Positions 27,793 through 39,923 of a DNA stretch of 64,000 nt are shown here, piece after piece (positions within the stretch are counted from its first letter, which is position 1; every line of letters begins with the position of its first letter). Location of the stretch: contig NW_019775769.1 of assembly GCF_001039355.2 (NCBI RefSeq), forward strand, positions 502,149-566,148, given 5' to 3'. This DNA comes from Lingula anatina (taxonomy: Eukaryota > Brachiopoda > Lingulata > Lingulida > Lingulidae). The notes under the pieces are model-generated. The model saw only the letters and a list, made by a program, of their open reading frames with translations, made no database searches and had not been told where the DNA came from. Position numbers and translations under genes: made by a program.

Positions 27793-30700
27793 TAGAACTT
27801 CAACAGGCCACATACATGAACATGGAAGAAATCGCCAGAATAACAGGACATGGTAGACCTGAGGTCAACGGCAATACTACGCCACAGACGGCACAAACCC
27901 CTACAGAGGGAGCTGCAGAGGTGAGTTCTCATGTGACAACAAAATGGGTCAAATTCACAGATTTTGTTTGGTGCATTAAACATAACTTTTGTATTGGGAC
28001 GGAAATTTACTACCTTTTGCAAAATTTCTTCCCTTTTTTATGTACATTTACTAGTTATTCTTGTTTTTTTGTGAAAGGCAGGAAAAGTTAAGAGGAAGGA
28101 GTTGGGTTGGGAGGAGTTTCAGTCATGACTGTAGCAGTGGTGTCATTTAAGGAAAAATCAAAATATGCTGTTCATCATATATTGAAGCAGCACATGTGGT
28201 TAAGATGCCAAAGTTGTCCCAGATGGTGAATGCCATAAATACTTAACGTCTTCGTCACAAGATGTGGTGACGTCGTGCTGTGACAGGTGACGGTGGAATG
28301 TCAGTGACACGTCAGTCATCTGAACACACCATGACATAAGGTTGTGCTGGTGTCACTTTATGATAGGTGACACTGAAATGTCACTGTCTTTTTACTATCA
28401 CTTCAATATGTCAGTGGAAGGGGTGACAGTTTATTGAAAACCAGTAGTGTGAATGTATTCCTTGTTGCATCAGCAGATTGGGCTCAAAAATTACTTCTGC
28501 TACTAACATGTTATCCTTGCAGTCTGTACCTTACACTTTTCAGACTTTGTCTAAAATAGAACTAATTGGTCCAAAGATGGAATTTTTTAGATAATGTGAG
28601 GAAGATTTTAAACAAGAGCCAAAATTTCCATGAGAATGAACTGGAAGTTACCTCGGAAAAAAATTCTATTTTATGTTGCTATTCCTATACTAAATCTAAA
28701 TATCAACTGTTTAGACCAGTGGGTGTTGTTACAGACTACCCTCAATATGGGCTTATTGCTTGCTTACATGTTCTTCCTGCATCAAATGGCATGCTGGTAG
28801 TGATCATGTCATATGACAATAGTATGGTTTAGTACTGAATTATAGTAAATCCAGTCTAGTAAAAAATAAGTTTTGTCGTGTTGAGTGGCATGAGTATTTT
28901 GAATGAATTTGGATGCTAATGGTATGGCATGGGATAAAGATATATATGACCCTGGCATGTAATAGGAGCATAAGTTTACACAGGTGGTGGAGTTTTGTGA
29001 TAATTTGTAAGAAATAAATCGTGAGAAGTATTGGCTTGATCTTAACCATTTCTTTCCTCCTGTCTCAGGAGAGTGGGCATTGTTTAGACTTAGCAGCTGC
29101 TGTGCGTGAACTGGAGGCGAGCACTGCTGCCCTCCACAGCATGCATGGACACCAGGGGGCAGCAGCAGTGGCATACCAGGCAAGACTCTAGATGGCGCTG
29201 TGGTGGTGTTTGTTGTTTGCTATGTGTTTTGCTAGTGTGAATGATGCACGTTTTCGTGATCCTTTTATTTCCCCTACAAAGAATGCATTATTGTGATTAT
29301 ACTTTAAATTAACTTCTTAACAATATCAACTGCATGTACCTTGGTAAAATCCAAATTAATTTTTAATGAAATTGATTGTTTTTGACAAAAAAAAATACAA
29401 TAAAAATCAACATGAAGGTAAAGAAAGGCAGTTGCTTTGTACCTTAGTAATTTTGCTTTTAATGCACAATGGGTCATTGCATTTTAATGTGGCTAAATAA
29501 TAGGCATGCTTTATTATATGTTCGTGTCCCGTTTTGATGATTTCCTATAAATTTGCACAGCATGATTTTAATAAGCTCTTATTTTAGATGCTTGCTTGTC
29601 GTGATTTTAAATGCAAAGTGAATGTGGTTTTGTAATGGCAGAGAAATTATGAGGCAATGATTGATTTATGAATTGTTAATGTGCACAGGCTGATTTATCA
29701 CATATATTTGGTGTATCTTTGAGTGTTGTGCTCACCGTCACCAAATAGTTACCCTCAGTCACCATGATTAGATTGTGCACCTTAATGACACCAACAGCTA
29801 GGGCAAGGAGACCCTGCTTCAGTGAACTTCTAGTTATTATTGTTAGATTGCTAGAAATTAAGAATAGAAAGACTTAAGTGATATTGATGCAACTGAGTGT
29901 ACCTGGTAATTTTATGTTAAAACATTCAATTGCATTGTTATTGACAAAGTCTGTAGTAGTTGAACAAAATTATTTATTGTTACTTTTATCATAAAACATA
30001 ATGTCACGAAAAAATGTGCTTGGTGTTGTATCGGTGAAAAAAAGGGGGGAAAAATGCACAACAGTCTTGGGCACAAATTTATATAGATGAAGGTGCTTGC
30101 TGGGCTGATATAGCAATATACTGAGCACAGTTTTTAACCTTGTCTGTTAACATTTTCAGGGCCCAGACTCCTCAGAGTTAGCAGACGCCATTCGTGAGTT
30201 GGAGGCGAGCACAGCAGCCTTGGAGACAACCTATGAACAGAACAACTGTGCCATCAGCCACGCCTCTCTGCAGTGCTCTAGTGGCTACGGCACCATGAAC
30301 AGCACTCCATCAGGGTCAGAGGACACTATTAACAGTGAAGGTGAGGCTGTGGGGAGGAGTGGAGACTTCATGTGCAGTGTGATGCATTGTGGGATACTTC
30401 AGTTCCAGGCGTGTTTGCACAGGGACTTGCTTAGACCGTTATATGGATTCGTTGATATCAACAGAATCAGATTGCCTCACATGAGGTTTATATGGAATCT
30501 GGAATCTTGTGATATCAACTTATTCCTTTTAAGTCTAAGTTTGACTTTGTGTAAACATGGTCATTTGTTGGCTTTCGGAATTGGTTGTCATTTTTGACTT
30601 GCTCATTTATACATCCTACACTGAGAGTAAAGCCCCTTTTACACTGGACGTCATCACTGGACATAGTACAGTCCTGTTTGAGAGTAAAAAAAAACTTCAT

Positions 30701-32742
30701 GTGCCAACAACTGGCCGATCATTGAGCATTCATTCTGCAACCAAAGTGATGCTTGTGCCTCATTTTTACGACCACAACAGTCAATAATGCCAGAAAGGAC
30801 GCCATCCAGTGTAAAGGGGGTTTACGTGGTTACATAACCTCTTATTTAGAATCATCATGATTGTGTACATCAAGGTAGCTTAATAGGGCATGTGTTTTTG
30901 CCTGACTGCAGCAGCTGAGAATGATGCTACTTGAATTGCATTGGGGAGGATCCAGGGTTGTGCACATTTCTTTCCATTTGCACCACATTGGCTTTGAAAT
31001 GCTTGGGGATGCTTCTTTTTTTGCACTCTTTTTTTTGTGTTGATAGATACCCATGCACTGTTCACATCAGTTTTTGTGCTGCTTTTAGAATCCTTCAAGC
31101 AAACCTACATTTCCTGCAAAAGGAAGCATCTTTCCATGTTTTTTTACTGTAGATCATGTGCTTGAAACCAGTGCTGTCTGGCACATCTTCTTACTGAATT
31201 TGCTATGCATTCTTTATTTATGTTGTATCTTGAAATATGTATTTGTTCAGAGTTAAAGTGACTTTCTCTTTAATGTTGCTTCTCTTTTCTGACATTTCTA
31301 GACTTAAGCATCTTGAATTAATATCAGTGTTGTAAAATAGTAAAAAGTAACATTGTTTCTTCAGAATATTTTGTTGTACTTCTACTTGTTTATGTTTGCA
31401 TTTTCTGTGATATTATTTATTTAAATCCTGTTTACCTTCATTTTTTTCTATTTGTGTGCTTTCTGCATGTGTTATTTATAGACTTGGATGTAACTCCCGA
31501 AGCCAGTGACAACGAATGGGAAAAATACTCAACTATCCCACGTAATCGTGACGTCAGCCGCTCCTATAGACCTCCTGTTCAAATTAAACGACCAGCTTCT
31601 ACTGCAGGTCTGTCTATAGTATAGATGGCGCCACTGTCTGGCATAATAAGTCAGTGGAATAAATAGCTACAATTGATCGGATAAAAATCATTCAATGTCT
31701 TTTTTTTTAATAATTTTTTTCATCTTCAGCTTTCTTTCTGCTAATATAATGCACTTAATGTGCACTGTAACCTAGGATTTTTTCCTAATGCCTTAAAAAT
31801 TGGGTGAAGGGCAGATTAGATAGGTGCAACTAGTTCATCTTTATGCCAAAGAGTACTGAGTAGTATGAGCTTTGCTTTTTTTGGAAATTTAACAATTGGC
31901 AAGAATTTCAAAAGTTCCTGTTTTTCTTTTTTTTTTTCTCCATTATATAAGTAAGAAGTTTTAGGGGTCCATTTAATGAAGGAAATTTTCAAACTGACTT
32001 TTGCTGCATTCCAGGTTTCCCTGCAGGTCAAAACCAGGGCACAGGTACGATACGACGCGCCTCCATGGCAGGGCCGAAGCCACCGCCTCCTGTACGGCGC
32101 ACATCCTCTCTGAGCTATGGGCAAACCACTACCCCGCGCATGCAGTCCAAGCGTCCACAGTCTGTCCACCCGGGTGGTCCTCAACAACAACAACAGATGG
32201 CGCCACCTCCTGTTCACGCCCACACGGAGCCCAATTTACAGCAAATACAGCATGAGCTACATCAGCAACATTATCAACAGCCACAGTATCAGCAGCAACA
32301 GCAGACTCAACAAAATATAGGACAACAACAAAGCCACCCACAGCTGCGTAGGACCTATTCAGATCCTAAACAAACTGCTGCGCCTATGACCATGGATTCC
32401 AATGCACGCGCTAGTATTATTCAGGCTTTGAATGCCAGGTTTTCATCTCAGCAATCTGGGCAACCTCCTGTACAACAACAGCAACAACAACAACAACAAT
32501 TTCCAGTACAGCAACCACAGCCACAGCAAATGAAGCAGAAGACTCCTCCACCCACGATGAAGAAACCTTCACCAATACAAGAGAATCGAGATGCACACTT
32601 GCCCAACGGGAATGGAGAAACTGCAGTCACAGGCGGAGGAGGAGGAGATATGTTGTCACAAATTCGCATGGGCATCACCTTGAAAAAGACAGTATGCAAT
32701 GACAGGTCGGCCCCAAGAATATCCAGGACTTCAACGTTATGA
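19410..32742 (+). CDS. MTSS1: MTSS1/MTSS2-like (missing-in-metastasis) I-BAR and WH2 actin regulator, 5'-incomplete
   Basis: Thirteen exons: 19410-19494, 20489-20580, 23013-23087, 23519-23676, 23998-24153, 24512-24652, 25972-26094, 26578-27097, 27796-27920, 29069-29179, 30160-30340, 31482-31607, 32015-32742. All splice phases agree and the join gives 873 residues to a TGA. Residues 1-189 match the C-terminal two thirds of the I-BAR (IMD) domain, with family blocks such as GSALTRLCLRHKSIE, LLEETEKQAVRNALIEERS and SSEQVIVDLKGSD. A Ser-rich segment (TPPSSP, SRKSS) and RLSSVSSQDSGF follow, then a proline-rich centre, STIPRN and KRPASTAG blocks, poly-Gln runs, and a C-terminal WH2 motif (DMLSQIRMGITLKKT). 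The family binds PI(4,5)P2 membranes through the I-BAR domain, induces negative curvature and binds G-actin through WH2. Exon 10 ends in a GC donor. About 70 N-terminal residues are missing; their exons were not seen in the upstream 19.4 kb. Choosing MTSS1 over MTSS2 is arbitrary, since invertebrates usually have one copy. Confidence 0.93.
21696..21957. other. Assembly gap, 262 N
   Basis: A run of N in the MTSS1 intron between exons 20489-20580 and 23013-23087. Poly-G runs flank both sides (about 21677-21690 and 21998-22011), a usual cause of sequencing drop-out. The phase match across the gap leaves no need for a missing exon. Confidence 0.98.
24714..25148 (+). repeat. Serial degenerate copies of the 3' end of MTSS1 exon 6 with donor sites
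   Basis: The last ~70 nt of exon 24512-24652 plus its GT donor recur four more times in the following intron, at about 24714-24766, 24862-24913, 24939-25009 and 25103-25148. Each copy has the core CTCCTCCAG...CAGTAAATTTCAC, then a variant of ATAAGAACCC, and a donor-like GTAAG or GTTAG. The first two copies also share the intronic flank TGTGGACCCACTCACTCATG. The 24939 copy keeps an open frame in the exon's phase up to its last codon. Short CA- and CT-rich microsatellite lies between the copies. Confidence 0.85.
27745..27795 (+). repeat. (ATT)n microsatellite forming the splice acceptor of MTSS1 exon 9
   Basis: About fifteen ATT units run straight into TTTAG|AACTT, so the microsatellite replaces a normal polypyrimidine tract. 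Confidence 0.9.
29069..29179 (+). CDS. MTSS1: MTSS1 exon 10, duplicated in-frame exon with GC donor
   Basis: A 111-nt, phase 0-0 exon encoding 37 residues that include AAAVRELEASTAAL. The next exon (30160-30340) encodes ADAIRELEASTAAL, and the two are also close at the DNA level, so one arose from the other. The acceptor is a good pyrimidine-AG. The donor reads CAG|GCAAGA, a minority GC-AG site. Because the exon is a multiple of three it could be skipped without a frameshift; that it is alternatively spliced is inference. Confidence 0.75.
30627..30825. mobile_element. MITE-like element with ~24-bp terminal inverted repeats
   Basis: The left end GTAAAGCCCCTTTTACACTG and the reverse complement of the right end GTAAACCCCCTTTACACTGG agree at nearly all positions, with a one-base indel. 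The element is 199 bp, has no ORF, and sits in the MTSS1 intron after exon 11. The superfamily is not assigned. Confidence 0.6.
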
Positions 32743-33202
32743 TTTCTGAGCGAACGAAAGACTTCGTAATTATATAATTGTATGCATGGTGCCATTATAG
32801 AAAGGTCACGACCTTGGCTTTAAAATAACCACGTCTAAGAACCCTCGTTGTATTCAAGTGAGGAGGAAGCTTGGGTCCGTGCCTGTCATATTTTTCAGTC
32901 CAGGTAAATATCAGGGACCTTAGAAGAAACAACTGCCATTCTTTAAGCCTTGCATGTCAGCTGTATATGAAAACATGATTGTACATAAGAAGATGCTATG
33001 AGGCTGTGTAAATGCCAGAGAAATGGAGAAAAATACACTGAGAGACTTGATCAAAGCATTTCAGTATATGTATATCAATGCCAAATGTATTTAACTCTTG
33101 GAAGCTTCAGGGGAATATGTATCTATGGAGGGATGATATGACGGTCATTTTGAGGCGAGACATCCTTATTCTGTGACTGTTACTTCATATGATGTTGATG
33201 AA

Positions 33203-33250
33203 ATTGATGATGATGATGATGATGATGATGTTGATGATGATGATGATGAT
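33203..33250 (+). repeat. (GAT)n microsatellite in the MTSS1 3' UTR
   Basis: GAT units interrupted once by GTT, 460 bp after the stop codon. Confidence 0.95.
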
Positions 33251-34881
33251 ATTAGCATTGCTGGTTGTGGTGGATGGCAAAAAGTTCATAGTTTATAAGT
33301 GTAAAGGAATAGGGATGAAGAGACTGGTTAAAATTTACTGCATTTTATTATTATTTTTTTTAATCAAGAAATATTCATTCTGTGACTAAAACTTCCTGAT
33401 GATGTTATTGCTCGTGAGACATGGAGGACAGGAAAGTGTTCATAGTTTATAGATGTGAAGCAGTTGGGATGATGATATGATTTGAAGTTCTCCCTAAAAA
33501 AAGTTAACTGAAGTCTAATGGTTTAAGTGCTGGGACGTGGACAGCACAGTTGAAAGCTGTTGTGGAAGTTGATGAGAATTTAAGGACAAAAGTGCAAATG
33601 GAGAATGAAGCGGCCAATGATTTATTTCTTTATTTTTGAGGGCAAACCATGCCCTGATGAACTACTGATGTGTCACTGTGTAAAAACACAGTGCATGGAA
33701 TACAAACTAAGTATGCAGAAGTAGCTGTGGCGTAAATGCTTCATTAAAGAGAAATATGTGAAAGTGGAGTGAACTGAACAAAAAAACTCTAGAGGTGAAA
33801 GACTTTTTTATGTAGTCATGTACATAGTAATTACTATAAAAACAGAGGGAGAGGGGAATGCTATTATTAACTCATGTATGGTACAAATATATGTTCTAAC
33901 CAACGCGTACAACGACCAGTGATTTCTTCAACTACTATTTAGGTTTATTAATTGTATTGTGTACATTTTGTAAGTAAAGTTTTTCTCCTTGGTGTATTTT
34001 GCCATGGTTGTCACAGGTAGTTTTTGAGTAATTGATCTCATGTGCAAAGTCTGATAAGTATGCAGTTGAGTAGATGAAGTTTGGAACGTGGTTATTCGTC
34101 TTTTTAATTATTATTATTTTATTTTTTTATGGTAAATGGTTCATACATTTTTTGCATTTTTAAAAGATGTCCAACTTCTTGGTTTCTGTTTGATTTAAGA
34201 AGTAGACGTGGAAGAAAAATTTGCAAAGTGTTGGTATTTTCACACCTCAATGCAATAATAGAATTTGATCAAAACTGAAATCAAAAAGATGGGGTGTTTG
34301 GAGAATTGACTATTTCTCCTGTAAACAAGTGTAAATTGACATAGATTTCATTGGCAGCAGCCATCTTGAAAAACGTAACAATAGGCTGTGTTCTGGAGGA
34401 GAAGATATTCTGATGTTTTAAAATGTTTTATTATTACAAGTAAATAACACTTTTATTATTATTCATTATTATTTTAATGTTATAATTATTGTTTTATAAG
34501 GGTTTTATGTTCTGTTTTAGGAGCATTCAAATAACAGCATATTTGAATTTGGAGCATTTTAAGTTTGAACTGCATTTCTTTTGGTTCACTGTCATTGTAT
34601 CCTTACTGCACACATTGAAGAACTGTTCAAAAAAACTTCAAGTATATCATATTTATTTATAATTTTCATATGCATATCTCTTAAAAATCACAGCAGACAA
34701 AAGTAAGCATTAATTCTGTAGCATGAAAAATGATTCAATGGGATTTTGCATTTTAACTGCTTCATTTACAAAATTTCCCCGTCACTGTACATAAATATAG
34801 ACGCCAAAATCTGTCAGCAAAACTGGGTATTTTCTTTATGTATGATACTTATTTCTGTAACACCCTATATATTACATATGA

Positions 34882-34887
34882 AATAAA
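34882..34887 (+). terminator. Poly(A) signal AATAAA, likely MTSS1
   Basis: The first AATAAA in a plausible setting downstream of the MTSS1 stop, with T/G-rich sequence after it. It is a eukaryotic cleavage and polyadenylation signal, not a bacterial terminator. Confidence 0.45.
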
Positions 34888-35414
34888 TTGTATGAAATAA
34901 TGAATAGGCATCTTTGGTTATCTTTGGGACCTTGAATATAGCTACATAAATTGGGTTGACACAAGGAAGCTTTGATTGATGTGCAGATTCAACAATAACT
35001 GAAAGTGATAGGAAACGTTATGTCATATGAAACTGAAAGGAGTGTGTCTTATGGGAAAAAGAATTAAAGAAAGTCCCAAGAGGACCAGTTTGCTAAAACA
35101 GAGAGATCACAAATAAGCTTTGCAGTGTCTATTGTTTCACTAATTATCACAGTAGAATGGGTAGTCTAAAGGTAAAAAATCTATATACAGTGTCTCGAAT
35201 AATACAACCCATGATAAACAACTTTAAAGACAACCAAGTACGTGAAAACAGATATAATACATAGAGCATGGGCTAATTCAAAACCAGCTCCAAATTATTG
35301 TTCTGTAGTAATATATAACAAAACAACAAGACGGTACACATTTGCGAACAGCCCTTGGCGTGAGACACCAAAAGATTAAATTACTACAATACACGCAAAA
35401 TTGCGCCGCTTCTG

Positions 35415-38400
35415 TTAGTACAGTTGTTCGTCAAATTTCAGCAACTCTGACGATGGTACCGACTTCATGTCTACATAAATAGCATTCTTCTTCGACATAT
35501 CCATGTAATGGTCCTCGCCGATCATTTCTGCGGCAAGTTTCGACCCTGTTTCTTTGGCTTCACTTTCGATTTCTGGAAATGCAACCCAGTTTGTAGTTGT
35601 TGAGTATGTTAGTTGCGACGTTATGGCAGAAACACTTTCAGTCAGCACACTAGTTGAGTTGAATGCGTTAGGTGCGCTTAGCCATTGCGTCGTAGCACCA
35701 GACGTTTTCCCAGCCGCTTTGAACCCAGCGTTTGAAAAGTCTGCCCAGTTGGCATCGAAAGAAGAAAAACTGTCATTATTCTCCGACACCCAACTACTGT
35801 CAAACGGATCGCGCGGATCCAAGGCTGGAGAGGGCGTTTGGAATTGTGGGATACTGCTGCTCCAGCCCCAGTCAAGTCCACTAAAAGGGGGAGCCACTGA
35901 CGCTGAACTGGTCGGAACACTCTCTCCAGGTTCACTAAAGTCAATCAACAAATCACCACTCGAGTTCGCACTAGATGAAAGTTTTGCGGATGACGCACAC
36001 GGCGTTACATTTGATGACTCGGATGGCGTTGCGTTTTCTGATGGTATGGTTTCCAGAGCCACGGGATTTGACCGCGAGCGCACGTGCACGGGCGCAGTCT
36101 TCGACACGGCTGCATACAACGTGTTGTCTGTCATGTGACTTAAAGAGCGCCCGTACTGAACAGGGAACGCACGCTCGTCCGACTGATTGACCAAAGTTCT
36201 GAATCCCTCTTCATCCGACGATGTCGACTCGTCGGTCAATTTATCGTCAGTTTTGCTTAATCTTTTAACGAGTTTCTTTGCTGGATTCCAACGTTTCTTT
36301 CTCCGGGTACCCTTGCTTACTGACCCAGGGTCTGGGCTATTTGGGGTGGACTTGGTCCGTTCTGGAAGAGCTGGGGGCGGCGGCGTGAGCGGCCCGGAAG
36401 ACGGTGCGTCAGTAATTCCAAGATATTTGTAGATGTCTTTCTTATACCTGTCTAATTCCTCATATACATTTTCTTCTTCCTCATCCTCATTCACCGAGGT
36501 TGGTATATTTTGTGGCTCTACGTTTAATACATTGCTGTCATTACCGCGTTGGCCATCATCGCCCCTAAAAACTGTATCGTCAGTGTCATTATCATCGATA
36601 CTGTGATAAATACCAGATGCTACGGATATTTTTCTATGAAGGTCCGTTTTCCTGCTTAAGTCCGTTCCTAAATTGTCCATTGCATTTGATGCTGACACTG
36701 AGCCGAACGCACTGTCGCCAGAAGAACAATTAGAATCTTTGCGGGTTTCTGCGTCAGTGTCTCCAGAAGAGATTTGGGTTCGGAGGCCTGACAAACCGGA
36801 ATCCTTGGAACTGTTGGAACTCTGGGAAACGGCGGAACCTGTCGACATGGCCCGAAGTTTATCGGAAGACGAAACGAGCGCCCGTGGACTGTCCGTTTTC
36901 TGACGGTTTATATGGCTGTAGCCGTCGTCAGCGACGTCGTTGAATTCTAACCCACAATCAGATTTGGAATGTTGTAACATAGGGACGGGGGAAGGGTTGC
37001 CATTTTGGGAAAACGTCTGTCGTCTAGGCGGCGTAGGGGGACCGCTATTTTTGGGCTTGTCCTTAAAGTCCAGACGATGATAGTCATCGTCCTCGTCGTC
37101 TGAAACATCGCATTCGCCGACTCGAAACGGAGGGGAGGTCACAGAGTTCGTTGAGGGTGATTGCCCTTCTGGTGATATTTGAAATGATGGTCTAGGGGGT
37201 GACCTCGACACTGGCGAGGACACTACATGAGCAGAATTTCTGTCAGTCGAAAACGTCAGTTTCTTTGGTCTTGGAGGAGTAGGCGGCGGCACGTCGCTGA
37301 TACTCGACGAGGTGCTACTTCTCTGAATGATCGACCGAGACAACGGCGGGGAATCCTGAGAAGGCAGTTGACTGTTGCTTAGCAACGTGGTGAAATGTCC
37401 AAGACTGTCTGGATCCGTGTCCGTCCTTGGTCGCAGTTGTCCCATACGCTTTTGTTGGATGGCGGTATTCACGTTGGAAAAGATGGTTTGAAGGAGGGAC
37501 TGTGCTTCTGGAGTGAACAGGTGAAACTCTCCAATGCCGGTGGCGGAATTCCTGCAAAGAGAATCCAACGTGTTAGACAACATATAGACGGGATTTACAT
37601 TCCTCACAAAAGGCTCTATCCAAAACATTGCGTCAAGTGTACTGTTTAAATAAGTAAGGTACTCAGCAAAAATGGACACATTATTGAGATGTTTAAACAT
37701 CATTTAAATGTCATTTACTTTGAGGTCGAATCAGCCACACTTAATCCATCATTCCAAATAAACAAACAAAATTTCAATAATAACGAAAAATGACAAAAAA
37801 TGTAAGCTGCACAGAATGTTGAGGATTTTGCAATATACTCACTCTCCAGCTTGTATCACTAAAATCTTGTTGAAATCTTCGGGGTGGCATTTATTTGGCA
37901 TGTAAAACCTCTTCAGACAGGCCAGCTTCCAAGTCTGTATGGTGCTGCCATCTTTCGGACTGTGTAGGGCCACGGAGAGAGGGGTCACAGTCAGAAAATA
38001 ATGACCAGACAATGACAGCCGCTGTGCGTCCGAGTTCTCGATCAAAGAAACTTCGAATATTTCTGAAATTTGAATCATTGCAATTAAAAACATATGTAAT
38101 TTAAACAATTCCAATAAAGCTAATTACTAAAAATCGAAAAATTTCACAAGAAACAAGCATCGTTGTTTTTAAAAAAGATTTGGTGGATGTTTTTTATTTG
38201 ATTTTTTTCGGAACAGAGCATGCATTATACAATTTGATCAGACCTATAAAACCATTCGCTTTCGTGACTTTATCAAACCTTTCTAGTCAAGGAAATTAAA
38301 AGTTTTATTTGTCAATTATTATCAAAAATTTTCCCTATTGACAAACTGAGAGATAGGCCTATGTCCGCGAGATAACACGATCTTCACATGGCGGAAGTTA

Positions 38401-39869
38401 TATGATAAATAAACAAAAATCCCGTCATTTTTGGCAACGCAGTTCGCCAGATTTTGGACAAGTGCGTACATTGGTACTAAAGTCCTATTCAAGTCCTTGG
38501 GGAAGCCGCTCCACTTTGTACTGTTCATCTTATCTTTGGCACGATTTGAGTCTTCCGCGGGATGGAATTATACCACCAATCCGACAAGAGTCACATTCCA
38601 TGATTTCATTGCAATTCAGTGTAACAATTGGGGTAGTATTTAATGAAATATTAACCGAATATTTCTTCGAAATCGTACCTGTTTCAAACAGGCTTTGTGG
38701 GGTTAATAATTGACTATTTCAACCTTGTTCTCTCTGCATCTTTAGGTCTATGATCACGCCGTCTAGTAGTGACGTTCGAATGGCAATGGGAATCAAAGTT
38801 AAATCCAAAGGTAAACAATGATAGATGCAATTTTCAATGACATTGAACTAGTTGATTGGCCAATCAGGTGTTGAATTTTTAGGTCACAGGGGTCATTTAT
38901 CAGAGCATACTTGCACTGTGGTCTCAATTACCGGGCTAAAACAATGGATATGCATATATAACCAAATGGCCTTCGTTATTTAGTTGTAGTACCGAGTCCC
39001 AAGTGGAATTCACTGCCCAGTAACGCAGTCTTCATGTGATTAAATGAAGTTATAGATGGTAAACAGTAACCAAATTATACAACGTGTCAACGCATTTATA
39101 AATATTTGATTTTAATCCCTGTTTTGAGTCCTATATGTAAAAAGTGAAAACGAGGACCTTGACCTGTGATATAAATCCGAAATACCGTACTACTAATATA
39201 GATACGGAATGAAGGCATTATTAAATCACCTATTTTCATGTGACATTGTGTAAAATCAATCAGGTGGTTTCCCACCTCCACCCACCCATCCACCCACCCA
39301 GAGATGACGGTAAATCCACCTCTATATTGTCACCATGTCTGCGGTTTCCAGTATTAAACACGTGTTTGACACCTTGTCTTTGGTTTCTGGTAACGGCAGA
39401 GACATGCTGTTAATAAAGGTGGATTTCTACCGGCCTCTGAAACTCAGGGTACCCCCCCCCCCCCTTCCCCGCCAAATGCACTGAAGTGATAACAGAAAGG
39501 CATGCGGCTGAATCCATGTCGTGCTCTGATAGCTGCCCACCCCGTACTACATGTACACACATCGTGTTCTGTGGAACATGTGACCAGATGATCAGCGGGA
39601 TTCATTCGTCTGATCGCTGGATTTGGTGTGGGTTTTAGGGAGCAATAGTCTTGTGATCTGTTCCACCTCCCCGCCCATTATCAAGGCTTGTTTTCCAGAT
39701 ATTTATAATAATAATAATAATAATTTATTGAGCACATGAAATGAGTGTACATTCATAGGCCCTCTACACTACTAATTATAAGATACTTAAGTTTAAATAC
39801 AAGTTTATAGAACGTTGTGGTATGGATTGGTATGGGCTATTTTTGCCCTAGAGTCTTTTTCCACGCCTG

Positions 39870-39923
<54 letters not shown>

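Larger units (their letters stand above)
32743..34905 (+). other. Probable MTSS1 3' untranslated region
   Basis: About 2.1 kb without a credible ORF runs from the MTSS1 stop codon to a canonical AATAAA at 34882-34887. It contains a GAT microsatellite (about 33203-33250) and T- and A-rich tracts. The cleavage point is inferred from the signal only. The DOK-like gene on the other strand ends about 500 bp further on, so the two transcripts converge. Confidence 0.5.

Noticed and set aside
35554-36138. 194-codon plus-strand ORF
   Set aside because: Shadow of the DOK-like coding exon on the opposite strand.
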